From Polaribacter porphyrae (GTDB lineage: Bacteria > Bacteroidota > Bacteroidia > Flavobacteriales > Flavobacteriaceae), in NCBI RefSeq assembly GCF_002954685.1, contig NZ_MSCN01000001.1:2002429-2066428 (forward strand): a stretch of 64,000 nt of DNA, read 5' to 3'. The translations under genes and the position numbers were made by a program. The notes under the pieces are model-generated. The model did not search any database. It had not been told where the DNA came from and saw nothing but the letters and a program-made list of their open reading frames with translations. Shown piece by piece: positions 45,617 to 54,738 of this stretch (the stretch's first letter is position 1; each line of letters opens with the position of its first letter).

Positions 45617-47182
45617 TTATTCTACATTTAACGTAAAAGGAATTGAAAATTTTACTGCGATTTCTTCATTATTTACTTTACCTGGTTTTACCTTTGGTAG
45701 AGACTGCATCACAGAAATCACTTCATCTTTAATGTCTTTATGTGGTGCTCTTGCTTGTATATCTATAATATTTCCTGTTTTATCAATTTTAAAACCAATA
45801 TAAACTCTTTTTCTACCTGATGATAAACCTAGATTTTTAACCATATCTGCATTAAAATTCTTTGCAAAATGTTGTTGAACTTTTTTTGAAAAACAGGCTT
45901 TATCTCCTTCTTCACAACCAGGAAAAGTTGGTGCTTGATCTACTTTCATAAATGAGACTTCTTCAGATATATCTTCTGCTCCATTTTTAAGCTTTTTGCT
46001 CTTTCTAAATTTTTCCATATCAATAATTGTAGCAACTACTCTTCTACCATCCTTTCTTTGGTAAACTTTAAGAGTAACAAAATTAGAAAACGAATTATTT
46101 GAATTATTGATTTTATTTAAATAGTACTCATATTCTTCTGATTCTTCAAAAGTTAAATCATCATAAGATATTTCAATCCATTTAGGAGCTCTTGTTCCAA
46201 AATAAACATCAAGATAGCTAGTTTTATCAGTTTTTTGCCCATTAATTCCTCCCTCTCCAAATTGAGAATATCTGATTTTCTGTTTTTTAACAGAAATTTT
46301 ATTCCCTTTAGTTATAATATTTTCTTCAGAACAAGCACTATAAAAAACCATACTGATTAATATTGGGATTAACAGCAAATATTTGAATTGATTCATTTTT
46401 TTACTTTGTTTTTTTGTCATCATAATAATTCTTTTTTTAATTTGACTTTTGTTAAAAAACTGATTTACAAAAGCGATATTTTCAACCTGAAAAAAGTTAG
46501 ATAATAGGTTATTGATATATTGTTCTTTTGATGCTAATTTTGCAACTTTAGCGTCAGAGATATATTCGTGTACAAGCGTTATTCTTTTTTGATAAAAATA
46601 TAGTATTGGGTTAAACCACATGATAATTTTTAGAGTTTCAAAAAACAATAAATCAAGCGTGTGCTTTTGTTTTGCATGAACCAACTCATGTTGAATAATT
46701 TTTTCTTGTTGATTATCAGGAACATCTTTTCCTAAAAAAATGTAGCTAAAAAATGAAAATGCTTTTGTCTGTTTGGGTAAGAAAATTAACTTAAAATCCG
46801 GCTTTTCTATAACAGTATTCTTATTGATTAAACTGATTATTTTCATCAATCTTATAAAAAATAACATCGTAAAAAATACTACACCAACCCAAAACAAAAC
46901 AACTATATAATTCAGAGATGTTTCAAAATTATACTTCTCAATACTTTGCTGAATTACCTTATCAGGATTTAGTACAATTTCTGGAAATACAATTAAATAA
47001 TCTTGCGAAATTGCTTTTTGAAAAGTCGGTATTTTTATCAACGGAATTACAAATGATAAAATTGGAGTCAATAACAAATACCATCTATTTTTTGTAAAAA
47101 AAGTTTCTTTGCTTAAAAAGAAATCATAAATCGCCAAGAACAATACTTGGAAAAATATGACTTGTAGAATATAGTTTATCAT
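45617..47182 (-). CDS. M56 (BlaR1-like) membrane metallopeptidase, copy 2
   Basis: A 521-residue sensor protease. Residues 1-300 hold four or so membrane helices and the zinc site His165-Glu166-Leu-Val-His169 (QHELVHAKQKH) with a downstream Glu in HEYISDAKVAKLA. After a last helix ending in SACSEE, the outer part is not a penicillin-binding domain but a TonB-C-like domain (FPGCEEGDKACFSKKVQQHF, YIGFKIDKTGNIIDIQARAP). The family cleaves BlaI-type repressors when triggered. A tandem copy of the next gene upstream, 2 nt away. Confidence 0.87.
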   Translation of the reverse strand: MINYILQVIFFQVLFLAIYDFFLSKETFFTKNRWYLLLTPILSFVIPLIKIPTFQKAISQDYLIVFPEIVLNPDKVIQQSIEKYNFETSLNYIVVLFWVGVVFFTMLFFIRLMKIISLINKNTVIEKPDFKLIFLPKQTKAFSFFSYIFLGKDVPDNQQEKIIQHELVHAKQKHTLDLLFFETLKIIMWFNPILYFYQKRITLVHEYISDAKVAKLASKEQYINNLLSNFFQVENIAFVNQFFNKSQIKKRIIMMTKKQSKKMNQFKYLLLIPILISMVFYSACSEENIITKGNKISVKKQKIRYSQFGEGGINGQKTDKTSYLDVYFGTRAPKWIEISYDDLTFEESEEYEYYLNKINNSNNSFSNFVTLKVYQRKDGRRVVATIIDMEKFRKSKKLKNGAEDISEEVSFMKVDQAPTFPGCEEGDKACFSKKVQQHFAKNFNADMVKNLGLSSGRKRVYIGFKIDKTGNIIDIQARAPHKDIKDEVISVMQSLPKVKPGKVNNEEIAVKFSIPFTLNVE

Positions 47183-47184
47183 AA

Positions 47185-48723
47185 TTATTCTATTAATATT
47201 GTAAAAGGGAGTTTATAATTAGCTTTGATAGGTTTTCCGTATTTTTCGCCTCCTGTCATTTTTGGTAAAGCTGCTATAACTTTTATAGCTTCCTCTCCAA
47301 TAATTTTATTAGGAGCTTTAACATCAATATCTTCTACAAATCCATTTGTATTAATATTAAAATCTACAAGAACTTTCACTTTTTTTGTATCTAATTCCAA
47401 ATCTGTTAAGATTGTTTTATCAAAATTATTAAAGAAATGTTGGTCAAGTTTTTCTAAAAAACATTCAGAATCTCCTTCTTCACAGCCAGGAAAAGTTGGT
47501 CTTTTACTTAATCTGATAAATAAAAGTTCATCTCCAAGCTTATCTGGATGAATAGATGTAAAATTATTACCAATACTACCCCTAGCTATTCTTCCATCTG
47601 GTGTTTTAAAAAATTTATCGAATTTTAACATATTTGAAAATGATAGATTTCCATTAAATTTTTTTCGAAATGATCTAAATTTAGCATACTCTTGCTCTTT
47701 GATTTCTTCTGGTAATTCATCAAAAGGTATTTCTTCTAAAAGACCTTTAGGGTCTACTCCAAAATAAGAATCAAAATAAGTTTCTTTATCACCTTTATAG
47801 CTAAATAACTTACCATCAGCGATTCTATAATGTGTAATCGTTCTCTTTTCAAACTGACTTTTACTAGATGAACAAGAACTATAAAAAAACATAAATACCA
47901 ATACAGGAATCAACAACAAATATTTAAATTGATTGATTTGTTTCGATTGTTTTTTAGTAATCATAAGTACTCTTCTTTTCACAAATGAACTTTTGTAAAA
48001 TTGATTTACAAAACCGATATTTTCAACCTGAAAAAAGTTAGATAATAGATTATTGATATATTGTTCTTTTGATGCTAATTTTGCAACTTCAGCATCAGAA
48101 ATATATTCGTGAACAAGCGTTATTCTTTTCTGATAGAAATATAGCATAGGGTTAAACCACATCACAATTTTTAAAATTTCAAAGAATAATAAATCTAAAG
48201 TGTGCTTTTGTTTGCTATGAACTAATTCATGTTGAATTACTTTTTCTTTTTGATTATCTTTAATCTCTTTTCCTAAAAAAATATAATTAAAAAATGAGAA
48301 GGCTTTTCTTTGTTTTGGGATTAAAATCAATTTAAAATCTGATTTCCTAATAATTTCATTTGAGCGAATTAAGTTGATAATTTTTATCAACTTGACTAAA
48401 AATAATATTAAGAAAACAACAACACCTAACCAAAATAAGATATTAATATAATTAACAGAAGTTTCTATATTTTGAGGTTCAAAGCTATTTTGTATCACTT
48501 TTTCAGGAGATAATACAATTTCTGGTAGTTGTATAATAAAATCTTGCGAAACAGCTTTTTGAAAAGTCGGTATTTTTATCAACGGAATTATAAATGATAA
48601 AATTGGAGTTAATAACAAATACCATCTGTTTTTTGTAAAAAAGGTTTCTTTGCTTAAAAAGAAATCATAAATCATCAAGAATAATACTTGATATAAAATG
48701 ACTTGGAGGATATAATTTATCAT
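47185..48723 (-). CDS. M56 (BlaR1-like) membrane metallopeptidase, copy 1
   Basis: A 512-residue paralogue of the downstream gene. The first 290 residues are nearly the same (NYILQVI, FLSKETFFTKNRWYLLLTPI, the same HELVH at 165-169, HEYISDAEVAKLASKEQYINN). The periplasmic parts have diverged strongly, except for FPGCEEGDSECFLEKLDQHF. Same protease half with different sensor half suggests that the two copies answer different signals. ATG overlaps the BlaI-like gene by 4 nt. Confidence 0.88.
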   Translation of the reverse strand: MINYILQVILYQVLFLMIYDFFLSKETFFTKNRWYLLLTPILSFIIPLIKIPTFQKAVSQDFIIQLPEIVLSPEKVIQNSFEPQNIETSVNYINILFWLGVVVFLILFLVKLIKIINLIRSNEIIRKSDFKLILIPKQRKAFSFFNYIFLGKEIKDNQKEKVIQHELVHSKQKHTLDLLFFEILKIVMWFNPMLYFYQKRITLVHEYISDAEVAKLASKEQYINNLLSNFFQVENIGFVNQFYKSSFVKRRVLMITKKQSKQINQFKYLLLIPVLVFMFFYSSCSSSKSQFEKRTITHYRIADGKLFSYKGDKETYFDSYFGVDPKGLLEEIPFDELPEEIKEQEYAKFRSFRKKFNGNLSFSNMLKFDKFFKTPDGRIARGSIGNNFTSIHPDKLGDELLFIRLSKRPTFPGCEEGDSECFLEKLDQHFFNNFDKTILTDLELDTKKVKVLVDFNINTNGFVEDIDVKAPNKIIGEEAIKVIAALPKMTGGEKYGKPIKANYKLPFTILIE

Positions 48724-49088
48724 AGCTTTTTGTTTTTATCAATCTCTTTTAAAATTGATTCTAATTCATTGATATCCATATTGTTTTCTTTTACAAAAAA
48801 GGATACCAAACTTTTGAATGAACCATTAAAATACCCATTCATTAATTTATGTAAACTCTGGTTACTATACGTTTCTTTATCTACAATTGGATAATATACA
48901 TAACCTCTACCTTCTGGTTTATGGGCAACAAACTCTTTAGTTTCTAAAATTCTAATAATTGTAGAAACAGTATTATAGGCAGGTTTAGGTTCTGGTAATT
49001 TTTCTATAACCTCTTTTACAGAGGCTACTTTTAACATCCATAAAACCTGCATTATCTGCTCTTCTGCTTTTGTTAGTTGTTTGTTCAT
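48720..49088 (-). CDS. BlaI/MecI/CopY-family repressor
   Basis: A 122-residue winged-helix repressor: MNKQLTKAEEQIMQVLWMLKVASVKEVIEKLPEPKPAYNTVSTIIRILETKEFVAHKPEGRGYVYYPIV (first half given in outline: helix-turn-helix with YNTVSTIIRILE, wing GRGYVYYP). The C-terminal half (SLHKLMNGYFNGSFKSLVSFFVKENN) is the dimerisation and cleavage part. It heads the operon and probably represses it through the palindrome just upstream; the two M56 proteases would cut it. Confidence 0.93.
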   Translation of the reverse strand: MNKQLTKAEEQIMQVLWMLKVASVKEVIEKLPEPKPAYNTVSTIIRILETKEFVAHKPEGRGYVYYPIVDKETYSNQSLHKLMNGYFNGSFKSLVSFFVKENNMDINELESILKEIDKNKKL

Positions 49089-49111
49089 TATTTTTTTATT
49101 TGTTTAATAAC

Positions 49112-49156
49112 CAAATATAACTAAAAAATTAGTTTAAACTAATTTTTTAGTTATAT
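49112..49156. promoter_or_regulatory. Double-dyad operator overlapping the BlaI operon promoter
   Basis: A perfect 42-bp palindrome (49115-49156) made of two identical-type 16-bp dyads, AACTAA-N4-TTAGTT (49119-49134 and 49137-49152), two bases apart. A minus-strand TATATTTG -7 element (49119-49112) overlaps its left edge. Two BlaI dimers side by side over the promoter is the natural reading. The divergent DUF456 gene may share it. Confidence 0.75.
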
Positions 49157-49204
49157 AATTTGTAACAAACTCAAATTTGCATCGTCAAACTATTAAATAC
49201 ATTT

Positions 49205-49705
49205 ATGGATATTTTTTTACTAATTCTTGGATTTCTATTAACTTTACTAGGTATTATCGGCTCTTTTCTACCAATTCTACCAGGACCAATAACTGGTTGG
49301 TTTGGTTTACTATTATTGCATTTTACTGAAATAATACCTATGAATTGGACTTTTCTAGGCATTACTTTAGCAATTGCTATTGTAATTTGGGTGTTAGATT
49401 ATGTTATTCCTGCTATGGGTACAAAACGATTTGGAGGCAGTAAATATGGAGTGTATGGTACAACAATTGGTTTAATTATTGGTTTACTTTCTCCTATACT
49501 TTTTGGTATATTAATCGGAGCTTTCTTTGGTGCTTTAATAGGTGAATTAGTGTATGATAGCAAAGATACAAACAGAGCAATAAAAGCTTCTTTTGGGGCA
49601 TTTATTGGTTTTTTAGCATCTGCAACAATTAAGTTTTCAGTAGCAACTGTATATGTGGTTTTATTTGTAATGAAGTTTTGGGAATATAAAGGAGAGTTTT
49701 TTTAA
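49205..49705 (+). CDS. DUF456 small membrane protein
   Basis: A 166-residue protein with five or six membrane helices and repeated Gly motifs (LLGIIGSFLPILPGPITGW, GTTIGLIIGLLSPILFGILIGAFFGALIGELVYD, shown in outline). This pattern is characteristic of DUF456 proteins, function unknown. It is transcribed away from the BlaI operon across the double-dyad operator, so it may be repressed together with it. Its stop is 1 nt from the stop of the convergent PhnA-like gene. Confidence 0.8.
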   Translation: MDIFLLILGFLLTLLGIIGSFLPILPGPITGWFGLLLLHFTEIIPMNWTFLGITLAIAIVIWVLDYVIPAMGTKRFGGSKYGVYGTTIGLIIGLLSPILFGILIGAFFGALIGELVYDSKDTNRAIKASFGAFIGFLASATIKFSVATVYVVLFVMKFWEYKGEFF

Positions 49706-49706
49706 C

Positions 49707-50303
49707 TTACTCTTTCTCTGCCATTTTCTTAACATAATCAGTAATAATTACTATTTGGGTTGCCCCAACTTTACCTTCAATATATTTTGCATTTTCATGG
49801 TCTAAAGAAATTCTTCTAACTGCTGTACCTTGTTTGGCAACCAAGCTAGAACCTTTCACTTTTAAATCTTTAATTAAAACCACAGAATCTCCAGCCTGTA
49901 AAACTGCACCATTTGCATCTCTATGAACTATCTTTTCACTTTCTTCTAAATGATCTCCAGATTCTTTAGCAAAACGTAATTCTTCGTCTTCTAAATACAT
50001 CATATCTAACAAATCTTGTGGCCAACCTTCTCTTCTTAAACGCGATAACATTCTCCATGCCACAACTTTTACTGCTCTAAATTCACTCCACATAGAATCA
50101 TTTAAACAACGCCAATGATTTGCGTCTGTCAATTCAGGGGTTTCAATTTGAGTTACACAAGTTTCACAAGCTAATACACTTCCATCTACTCCACCTCCAC
50201 CAGTCAATTTTGGTTTTACTTCGTAAATCGTTAAACCAGAGGTTGATGAACATAATTCGCATTTACTTGCACTTCTAATTTCTAAATCTTGTAATAAACT
50301 CAT
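49707..50303 (-). CDS. PhnA/YjdM-like protein with zinc ribbon
   Basis: A 198-residue protein. N-terminal Cys pairs CELC and CETC (a zinc-ribbon-like module), then Trp-rich helices (NHWRCLNDSMWSEFRAVKVVAWRML), and a C-terminal PhnA domain: VHRDANGAVLQAGDSVVLIKDLKVKGSSLVAKQGTAV (in outline), an SH3-like barrel. Despite the old name, PhnA proteins are not proven in phosphonate use. I start at ATG 50303 (MSLLQDLEIRSASKCELC); the upstream 14 codons have no protein-like character. Confidence 0.85.
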   Translation of the reverse strand: MSLLQDLEIRSASKCELCSSTSGLTIYEVKPKLTGGGGVDGSVLACETCVTQIETPELTDANHWRCLNDSMWSEFRAVKVVAWRMLSRLRREGWPQDLLDMMYLEDEELRFAKESGDHLEESEKIVHRDANGAVLQAGDSVVLIKDLKVKGSSLVAKQGTAVRRISLDHENAKYIEGKVGATQIVIITDYVKKMAEKE

Positions 50304-50410
50304 ATTTTTTAGTTGATGATAACAAAAGTAGATTTCTTTTAGCAATATAACTATCTTTTTTACTAATGATAAACCTAAATAATTATCTTTGTTAAAACCA
50401 AAATATTACA

Positions 50411-51067
50411 ATGAGCAACTTAATTGCACCTTCAATTTTAGCAGCAGACTTCGCTAATTTACAGAGAGATATAGAAATGGTGAATACTAGTGAAGCAGAT
50501 TGGTTTCACATAGATATTATGGATGGTGTTTTTGTACCTAATATTTCTTTTGGAATGCCAGTTTTAAAAGCAATTACTAAACATGCTAAAAAAACTGTAG
50601 ATGTACATTTAATGATTGTAGATCCTGATAGATACATACAAACTTTTGCAGATTTAGGGGCAGATGTATTAACTGTGCATTATGAGGCTTGTACGCATTT
50701 ACATAGAACTGTACAAGCTATAAAAGCTGCTGGAATGAAAGCTGGAGTTGCTTTAAATCCTCATACACCAATTGCTGTTTTAGAAGATATTATTGCAGAT
50801 TTAGATTTGGTTTGTTTAATGAGTGTAAACCCTGGTTTTGGGGGGCAATCATTTATACCAAATACGTATAAAAAAGTACGTCAATTAAGTCATTTAATTG
50901 AGTTTGTAAATTCTGATTGCAAAATAGAAATCGATGGTGGAGTTACTAATAAAAATGCAAATGCTCTAATAGAAGCAGGAGCTGATGTTTTGGTAGCTGG
51001 TAGTTTTGTTTTTAAGAGCGAAAACCCAACTGCTACTATATCAGATTTAAAAAATATTGTTGGGTAA
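50411..51067 (+). CDS. rpe: Ribulose-phosphate 3-epimerase
   Basis: A 218-residue TIM barrel interconverting ribulose 5-phosphate and xylulose 5-phosphate. Start IAPSILAADFANLQRDIEMV; metal His and Asp in WFHIDIMDGVFVPNISFG; HLMI; VNPGFGGQSFIPNTYKKVRQL; EIDGGV. Normal length. Its TAA is immediately followed by the TTG start of the next gene, without spacing. Confidence 0.97.
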   Translation: MSNLIAPSILAADFANLQRDIEMVNTSEADWFHIDIMDGVFVPNISFGMPVLKAITKHAKKTVDVHLMIVDPDRYIQTFADLGADVLTVHYEACTHLHRTVQAIKAAGMKAGVALNPHTPIAVLEDIIADLDLVCLMSVNPGFGGQSFIPNTYKKVRQLSHLIEFVNSDCKIEIDGGVTNKNANALIEAGADVLVAGSFVFKSENPTATISDLKNIVG

Positions 51068-52447
51068 TTGTATAGTGTAATTGACATAGAAACCACAGGA
51101 AATGGATTTAAAGGGCAGAAAATTACCGAAATTTCTATTTTTATTTTTGATGGTCAAAAAATACTGAATGAATTTACATCACTTGTTAATCCTGAACAAA
51201 ATATTCCTCCTTTTATTACCAATTTAACTGGGATTACAAATGCCATGGTTAGGTATGCTCCTAAATTTTATGAGATTGCCAAACAAGTTGAAGAGATTAC
51301 CAAAGACACCATTTTTGTAGCACACAATGTAAACTTCGACTATAATATCATCAAAGATGAATTTAAAAATTTAGGGTTCGATTTTAAACGCAAAAAACTA
51401 TGTACTGTCCGTTTATCAAGAAAAATTATGCCTGGTTTACGCTCTTATAGTTTAGGCAACATTTGTGCTGGAGAAAAGATTCCAATAAATGGAAGACATA
51501 GAGCAAAAGGTGATGCTGAAGCAACAACTGAACTCTTTAAAAGGTTACTAGAAAGAGATCAAAATTTTATTGTAAACTCTTTTTTAAATCCACGTTCAAA
51601 GCAAGCTACTTTACCCCCGCTTTTAGATAAAAAAATTGTAGATGATTTACCTTCAACATCTGGTGTTTATTATTTTAAAAATAGTCAAAAAGAGATTATT
51701 TATGTTGGCAAAGCTATAAATATTAAGCAAAGAGTAATTAGTCATTTTTATGATAAAAAGAAAAAAGAAAGAGAACTATGTTTGGAAACTGCACACATTT
51801 CTTATGAAGAAACTGGCAGCGAATTATTGGCACTTTTACTAGAGTCATCAGAAATAAAAAATAAATATCCAAAATACAATCGTTCTCAAAAAAACAGAAA
51901 TGAATCTATTGGTTTATTTTCTTATACAGATCAAAAAGGAATTTTACACCTAGCATTTAATAAATTAAAACCTTCTTTTAATGCGATTGCAAGTTTTTAT
52001 TCTATACAAGAATGTCGAAATTTTTTAGAAAAATTATGTGAAGCCCATAATTTGTGCCCAAAATATTGTCATTTACAAGAAAACGTTAGGCAATGTTTTC
52101 ATCATCAAATTAAGAACTGTAAAGGTATTTGTTGCGACAAAGAATCTGTTAAAAGTTACAATAAAAGGGTGCATAAAGCTATAAAATCAATTAGTTTATC
52201 AACAGAAAATAGAGTAATTAAAGAAAAAGGACGTTTTACAACTGAAATAGGTTTTGCTTTGATTTTAAATGGTAACTACCAAGGATTTGGTTATATAGAA
52301 AAAAATATTGCTGATAACTTTACGAACCCCGAAGATTATCAATTCTATCTACAACCAAAAAGAGACAATAGAGATGTGCAAAGAATTTTGACAGCATACT
52401 TAAGAAAACAAGAACAAATTGAAAATTTGAAAAATGAAAAAATCTGA
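51068..52447 (+). CDS. DEDDh exonuclease - GIY-YIG endonuclease fusion
   Basis: A 459-residue protein with two nuclease domains. Residues 1-165: DnaQ-like 3'-5' exonuclease with VIDIETTG (ExoI), HNVNFDYNII (ExoII) and HRAKGDAEATTELF (ExoIII). Residues 190-270: UvrC-type GIY-YIG domain (LPSTSGVYYFKNSQKEIIYVGKAINIKQRV). A Cys/His cluster (CPKYCHLQENVRQCFHH...CKGIC) follows. This fusion, related to Cho/UvrC and DNA polymerase epsilon, is common in several bacteria and likely acts in DNA repair. TTG start at 51068, directly after the rpe stop; overlaps the next gene by 14 nt. Confidence 0.88.
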   Translation: MYSVIDIETTGNGFKGQKITEISIFIFDGQKILNEFTSLVNPEQNIPPFITNLTGITNAMVRYAPKFYEIAKQVEEITKDTIFVAHNVNFDYNIIKDEFKNLGFDFKRKKLCTVRLSRKIMPGLRSYSLGNICAGEKIPINGRHRAKGDAEATTELFKRLLERDQNFIVNSFLNPRSKQATLPPLLDKKIVDDLPSTSGVYYFKNSQKEIIYVGKAINIKQRVISHFYDKKKKERELCLETAHISYEETGSELLALLLESSEIKNKYPKYNRSQKNRNESIGLFSYTDQKGILHLAFNKLKPSFNAIASFYSIQECRNFLEKLCEAHNLCPKYCHLQENVRQCFHHQIKNCKGICCDKESVKSYNKRVHKAIKSISLSTENRVIKEKGRFTTEIGFALILNGNYQGFGYIEKNIADNFTNPEDYQFYLQPKRDNRDVQRILTAYLRKQEQIENLKNEKI

Positions 52448-53714
52448 ATATAAGATATACATTATTGGTGCTGGAGTTAGTGGTTTAATAGCTGCTCAAG
52501 TTTTAGAAAATCATGGTTACTCACCTGTTATAATTGAAGCTACTTCAACTGTTGGTGGTAGAGTAAAGTCTGACATTGTTGATGATTATATTTTAGATCA
52601 TGGCTTTCAAGTCCTATTAAGTGCGTATCCTGCTACAAAAAAGTATTTAAGTTTTTCTGATTTAGAATTACAAACATTAATGCCTGGTGCAACTATATTT
52701 AATAATGGAAAGACGCAAACTATTGGAGACCCATTAAGAAGTTTATCTCTCTTGTTTCTAACAGTTTTTGCTTCTGTTGGTTCTTTTTCTGATAAGAGAA
52801 AAATCTTGAAATTAAATATCCTTTTAAAGAAAAAGAAAATTGCTGCTATTTTTAAAGAAAAAGAACAAACCACACTACAATATTTAAAAGATTATGGCTT
52901 TTCTGATAAAATAATTTCTAATTTTTTCAAACCTTTTTTTAGTGGAATTTTTCTAGAATCAAATTTAGAAACTTCTAGTAGAATGTTTCAATTTGTTTAT
53001 AAAATGTTTGGAGAAGGCAATGCAGTTATCCCTAAAAATGGAATTCAAGAAATTTCTAATCAATTAAAAAATAAATTAGAAAATACTGAATTTTTATTTA
53101 ATACAAAAGTAAAAGAAGTTTTAGATGATAAAATCGTTCTAGAAAATAATACTGAACTAAAAAGTCATATTACAATTATTGCAACTGAAGCTAGTAGCTT
53201 AATAGCGAACTTAAAAAATCAAGAAACTGATTGGAAAAGTTGTGATACGCTTTATTTTAAAACAGAAAAAAGAGTGCTACAAAAACCATTAATTGGTTTA
53301 ATTGCTGATGAAAATTCCCTTGTAAATAACATTTTTTATCACACAAGTGTGGCAACTGCATCTAAAGGCAATAAAGAACTTTTATCTGTTACTGTAGTCA
53401 AAAATCATACTTTAAACGAAAAAGAATTACTTAAAAAAGTACAAGATGATTTAGATAACTATTGTGCAATTTCTGGAGCTATTTTCTTAAAAAGGTATCA
53501 AATTAAAAAAGCATTACCCAAACTTTCTAATCTGCAATACGAAATTTCTAGTACTGAAACGAAGTTAAAATCTACTATCTTTTTAGCAGGTGATCAATTA
53601 TTGAATGGTTCTTTGAATGCAGCTATGATTTCTGGTGAAAGAGCAGCTTTAGGAGTAATTCAAACTTTAGAAGATGGTTTAATTGTTGATGAATTAACGT
53701 CTGAATATTCATAA
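52434..53714 (+). CDS. FAD-dependent amine oxidoreductase
   Basis: A 426-residue flavoprotein of the amine oxidase/protoporphyrinogen oxidase type. FAD site IYIIGAGVSGLIAAQVLENHGYSPVIIEATSTVGGRVKSD (GxGxxG plus the GGR motif), and the C-terminal flavin contact IFLAGDQLLNGSLNAAMISGERAAL. A hydrophobic region around 100-120 may touch the membrane. Substrate unknown; carotenoid or polyamine-type substrates are typical for relatives. It ends the rpe-exonuclease run. The 127 nt after it hold no gene. Confidence 0.82.
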   Translation: MKKSEYKIYIIGAGVSGLIAAQVLENHGYSPVIIEATSTVGGRVKSDIVDDYILDHGFQVLLSAYPATKKYLSFSDLELQTLMPGATIFNNGKTQTIGDPLRSLSLLFLTVFASVGSFSDKRKILKLNILLKKKKIAAIFKEKEQTTLQYLKDYGFSDKIISNFFKPFFSGIFLESNLETSSRMFQFVYKMFGEGNAVIPKNGIQEISNQLKNKLENTEFLFNTKVKEVLDDKIVLENNTELKSHITIIATEASSLIANLKNQETDWKSCDTLYFKTEKRVLQKPLIGLIADENSLVNNIFYHTSVATASKGNKELLSVTVVKNHTLNEKELLKKVQDDLDNYCAISGAIFLKRYQIKKALPKLSNLQYEISSTETKLKSTIFLAGDQLLNGSLNAAMISGERAALGVIQTLEDGLIVDELTSEYS

Positions 53715-53841
53715 AATCAATAATTTTTAAGTTATTTTTTTCCCTTTTAAGTAATAATTTTCCTCTTAAAGTTAAAAAGATATTGCATTCTAGATATATT
53801 AATTACTTTTAGGTTGAAATATTTATGATTTAATATAATCT

Positions 53842-54738
53842 ATGTCAATCTTAAAACCAATTATTTACTTTTCCCTTTTCAATCATCCCCTAACAAAAGA
53901 GGAAATCTTTTTGTTTTCTGATGAAACAGATAAAGAAATAGTTTCAAAAAAATTAGACAATTTAATTGACACAGGAATAATAAAAAAAATTGATGATTAT
54001 TTTTTGATAAGTGATAATCCTAAAAGCATTCAAAAAAGAATTCTTGGTAATTTTGAAGCAGAAAAAGTGATGCCAAAAGTAAAAAAAGTTGCCAAGTTTA
54101 TTTCAACATTTCCATTTATAAAAGGAGTAGCTATTTCTGGTTCATTATCTAAAGGGTATTTTGATAATAAAAGTGATTTTGACTTTTTTGTTATTACAAA
54201 AGCAAAACGAGTTTGGATTTCAAGATTGTTTCTGGCAATATATAAACGTCTATTTTTGAATAATTCTTACAAAGAATTTTGCGTAAACTATTTTGTAAGC
54301 ACATCAACTTTAGAAATTGAAGAAAAAAACAGATTTACAGCTACAGAAATTTCAACTGTAATTCCTTTATATGGTAAAGAAGAATTCATTAATTTTTACA
54401 AAGCCAATTATTGGGTAAAAGAGTATTTTCCTAATTTAGATTTAAACTATAGAAAAGAGAATGTAAAACTTATAGAAAAAACTTTTCTAGTAAAATCTTT
54501 AGAATTTTTATTAAACAATCCTTTAGGTACAGCTATAAATTATGTAACTATGAGGTTAATAAGTAAAAACTGGAAAAAGAGATACATTAAGAAAAGTAAC
54601 AACCCTTATAAAGCCAAAGAAGAAATTTCTAAACATCATCCAGATAATTTTCAGCATCAAGTCTTAACCAAGATTAATCAACAATATAGTGTCTTTGAAA
54701 AAAAATATGGCATCAACATTACCAGAGAAATTGCATAA
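53842..54738 (+). CDS. Nucleotidyltransferase-domain protein with winged-helix start
   Basis: A 298-residue protein. Residues 1-75 look like a winged-helix unit (LFSDETDKEIVSKKLDNLIDTGIIKKIDDYFLIS). Residues 85-115 hold the minimal nucleotidyltransferase motif GVAISGSLSKGYFDNKSDFDFFVIT: GS-x-S-x-G and Asp-x-Asp for metal. The remainder is helical. The function is not clear (some relatives add nucleotides to proteins or small molecules). It starts the overlapping cluster that continues to the window edge; its end overlaps the radical SAM start by 32 nt. Confidence 0.68.
   Translation: MSILKPIIYFSLFNHPLTKEEIFLFSDETDKEIVSKKLDNLIDTGIIKKIDDYFLISDNPKSIQKRILGNFEAEKVMPKVKKVAKFISTFPFIKGVAISGSLSKGYFDNKSDFDFFVITKAKRVWISRLFLAIYKRLFLNNSYKEFCVNYFVSTSTLEIEEKNRFTATEISTVIPLYGKEEFINFYKANYWVKEYFPNLDLNYRKENVKLIEKTFLVKSLEFLLNNPLGTAINYVTMRLISKNWKKRYIKKSNNPYKAKEEISKHHPDNFQHQVLTKINQQYSVFEKKYGINITREIA

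Noticed and set aside
43834..49088. Beta-lactam resistance operon
   Set aside because: BlaI and BlaR1-like proteins are present, but there is no penicillin-binding sensor domain and no beta-lactamase.
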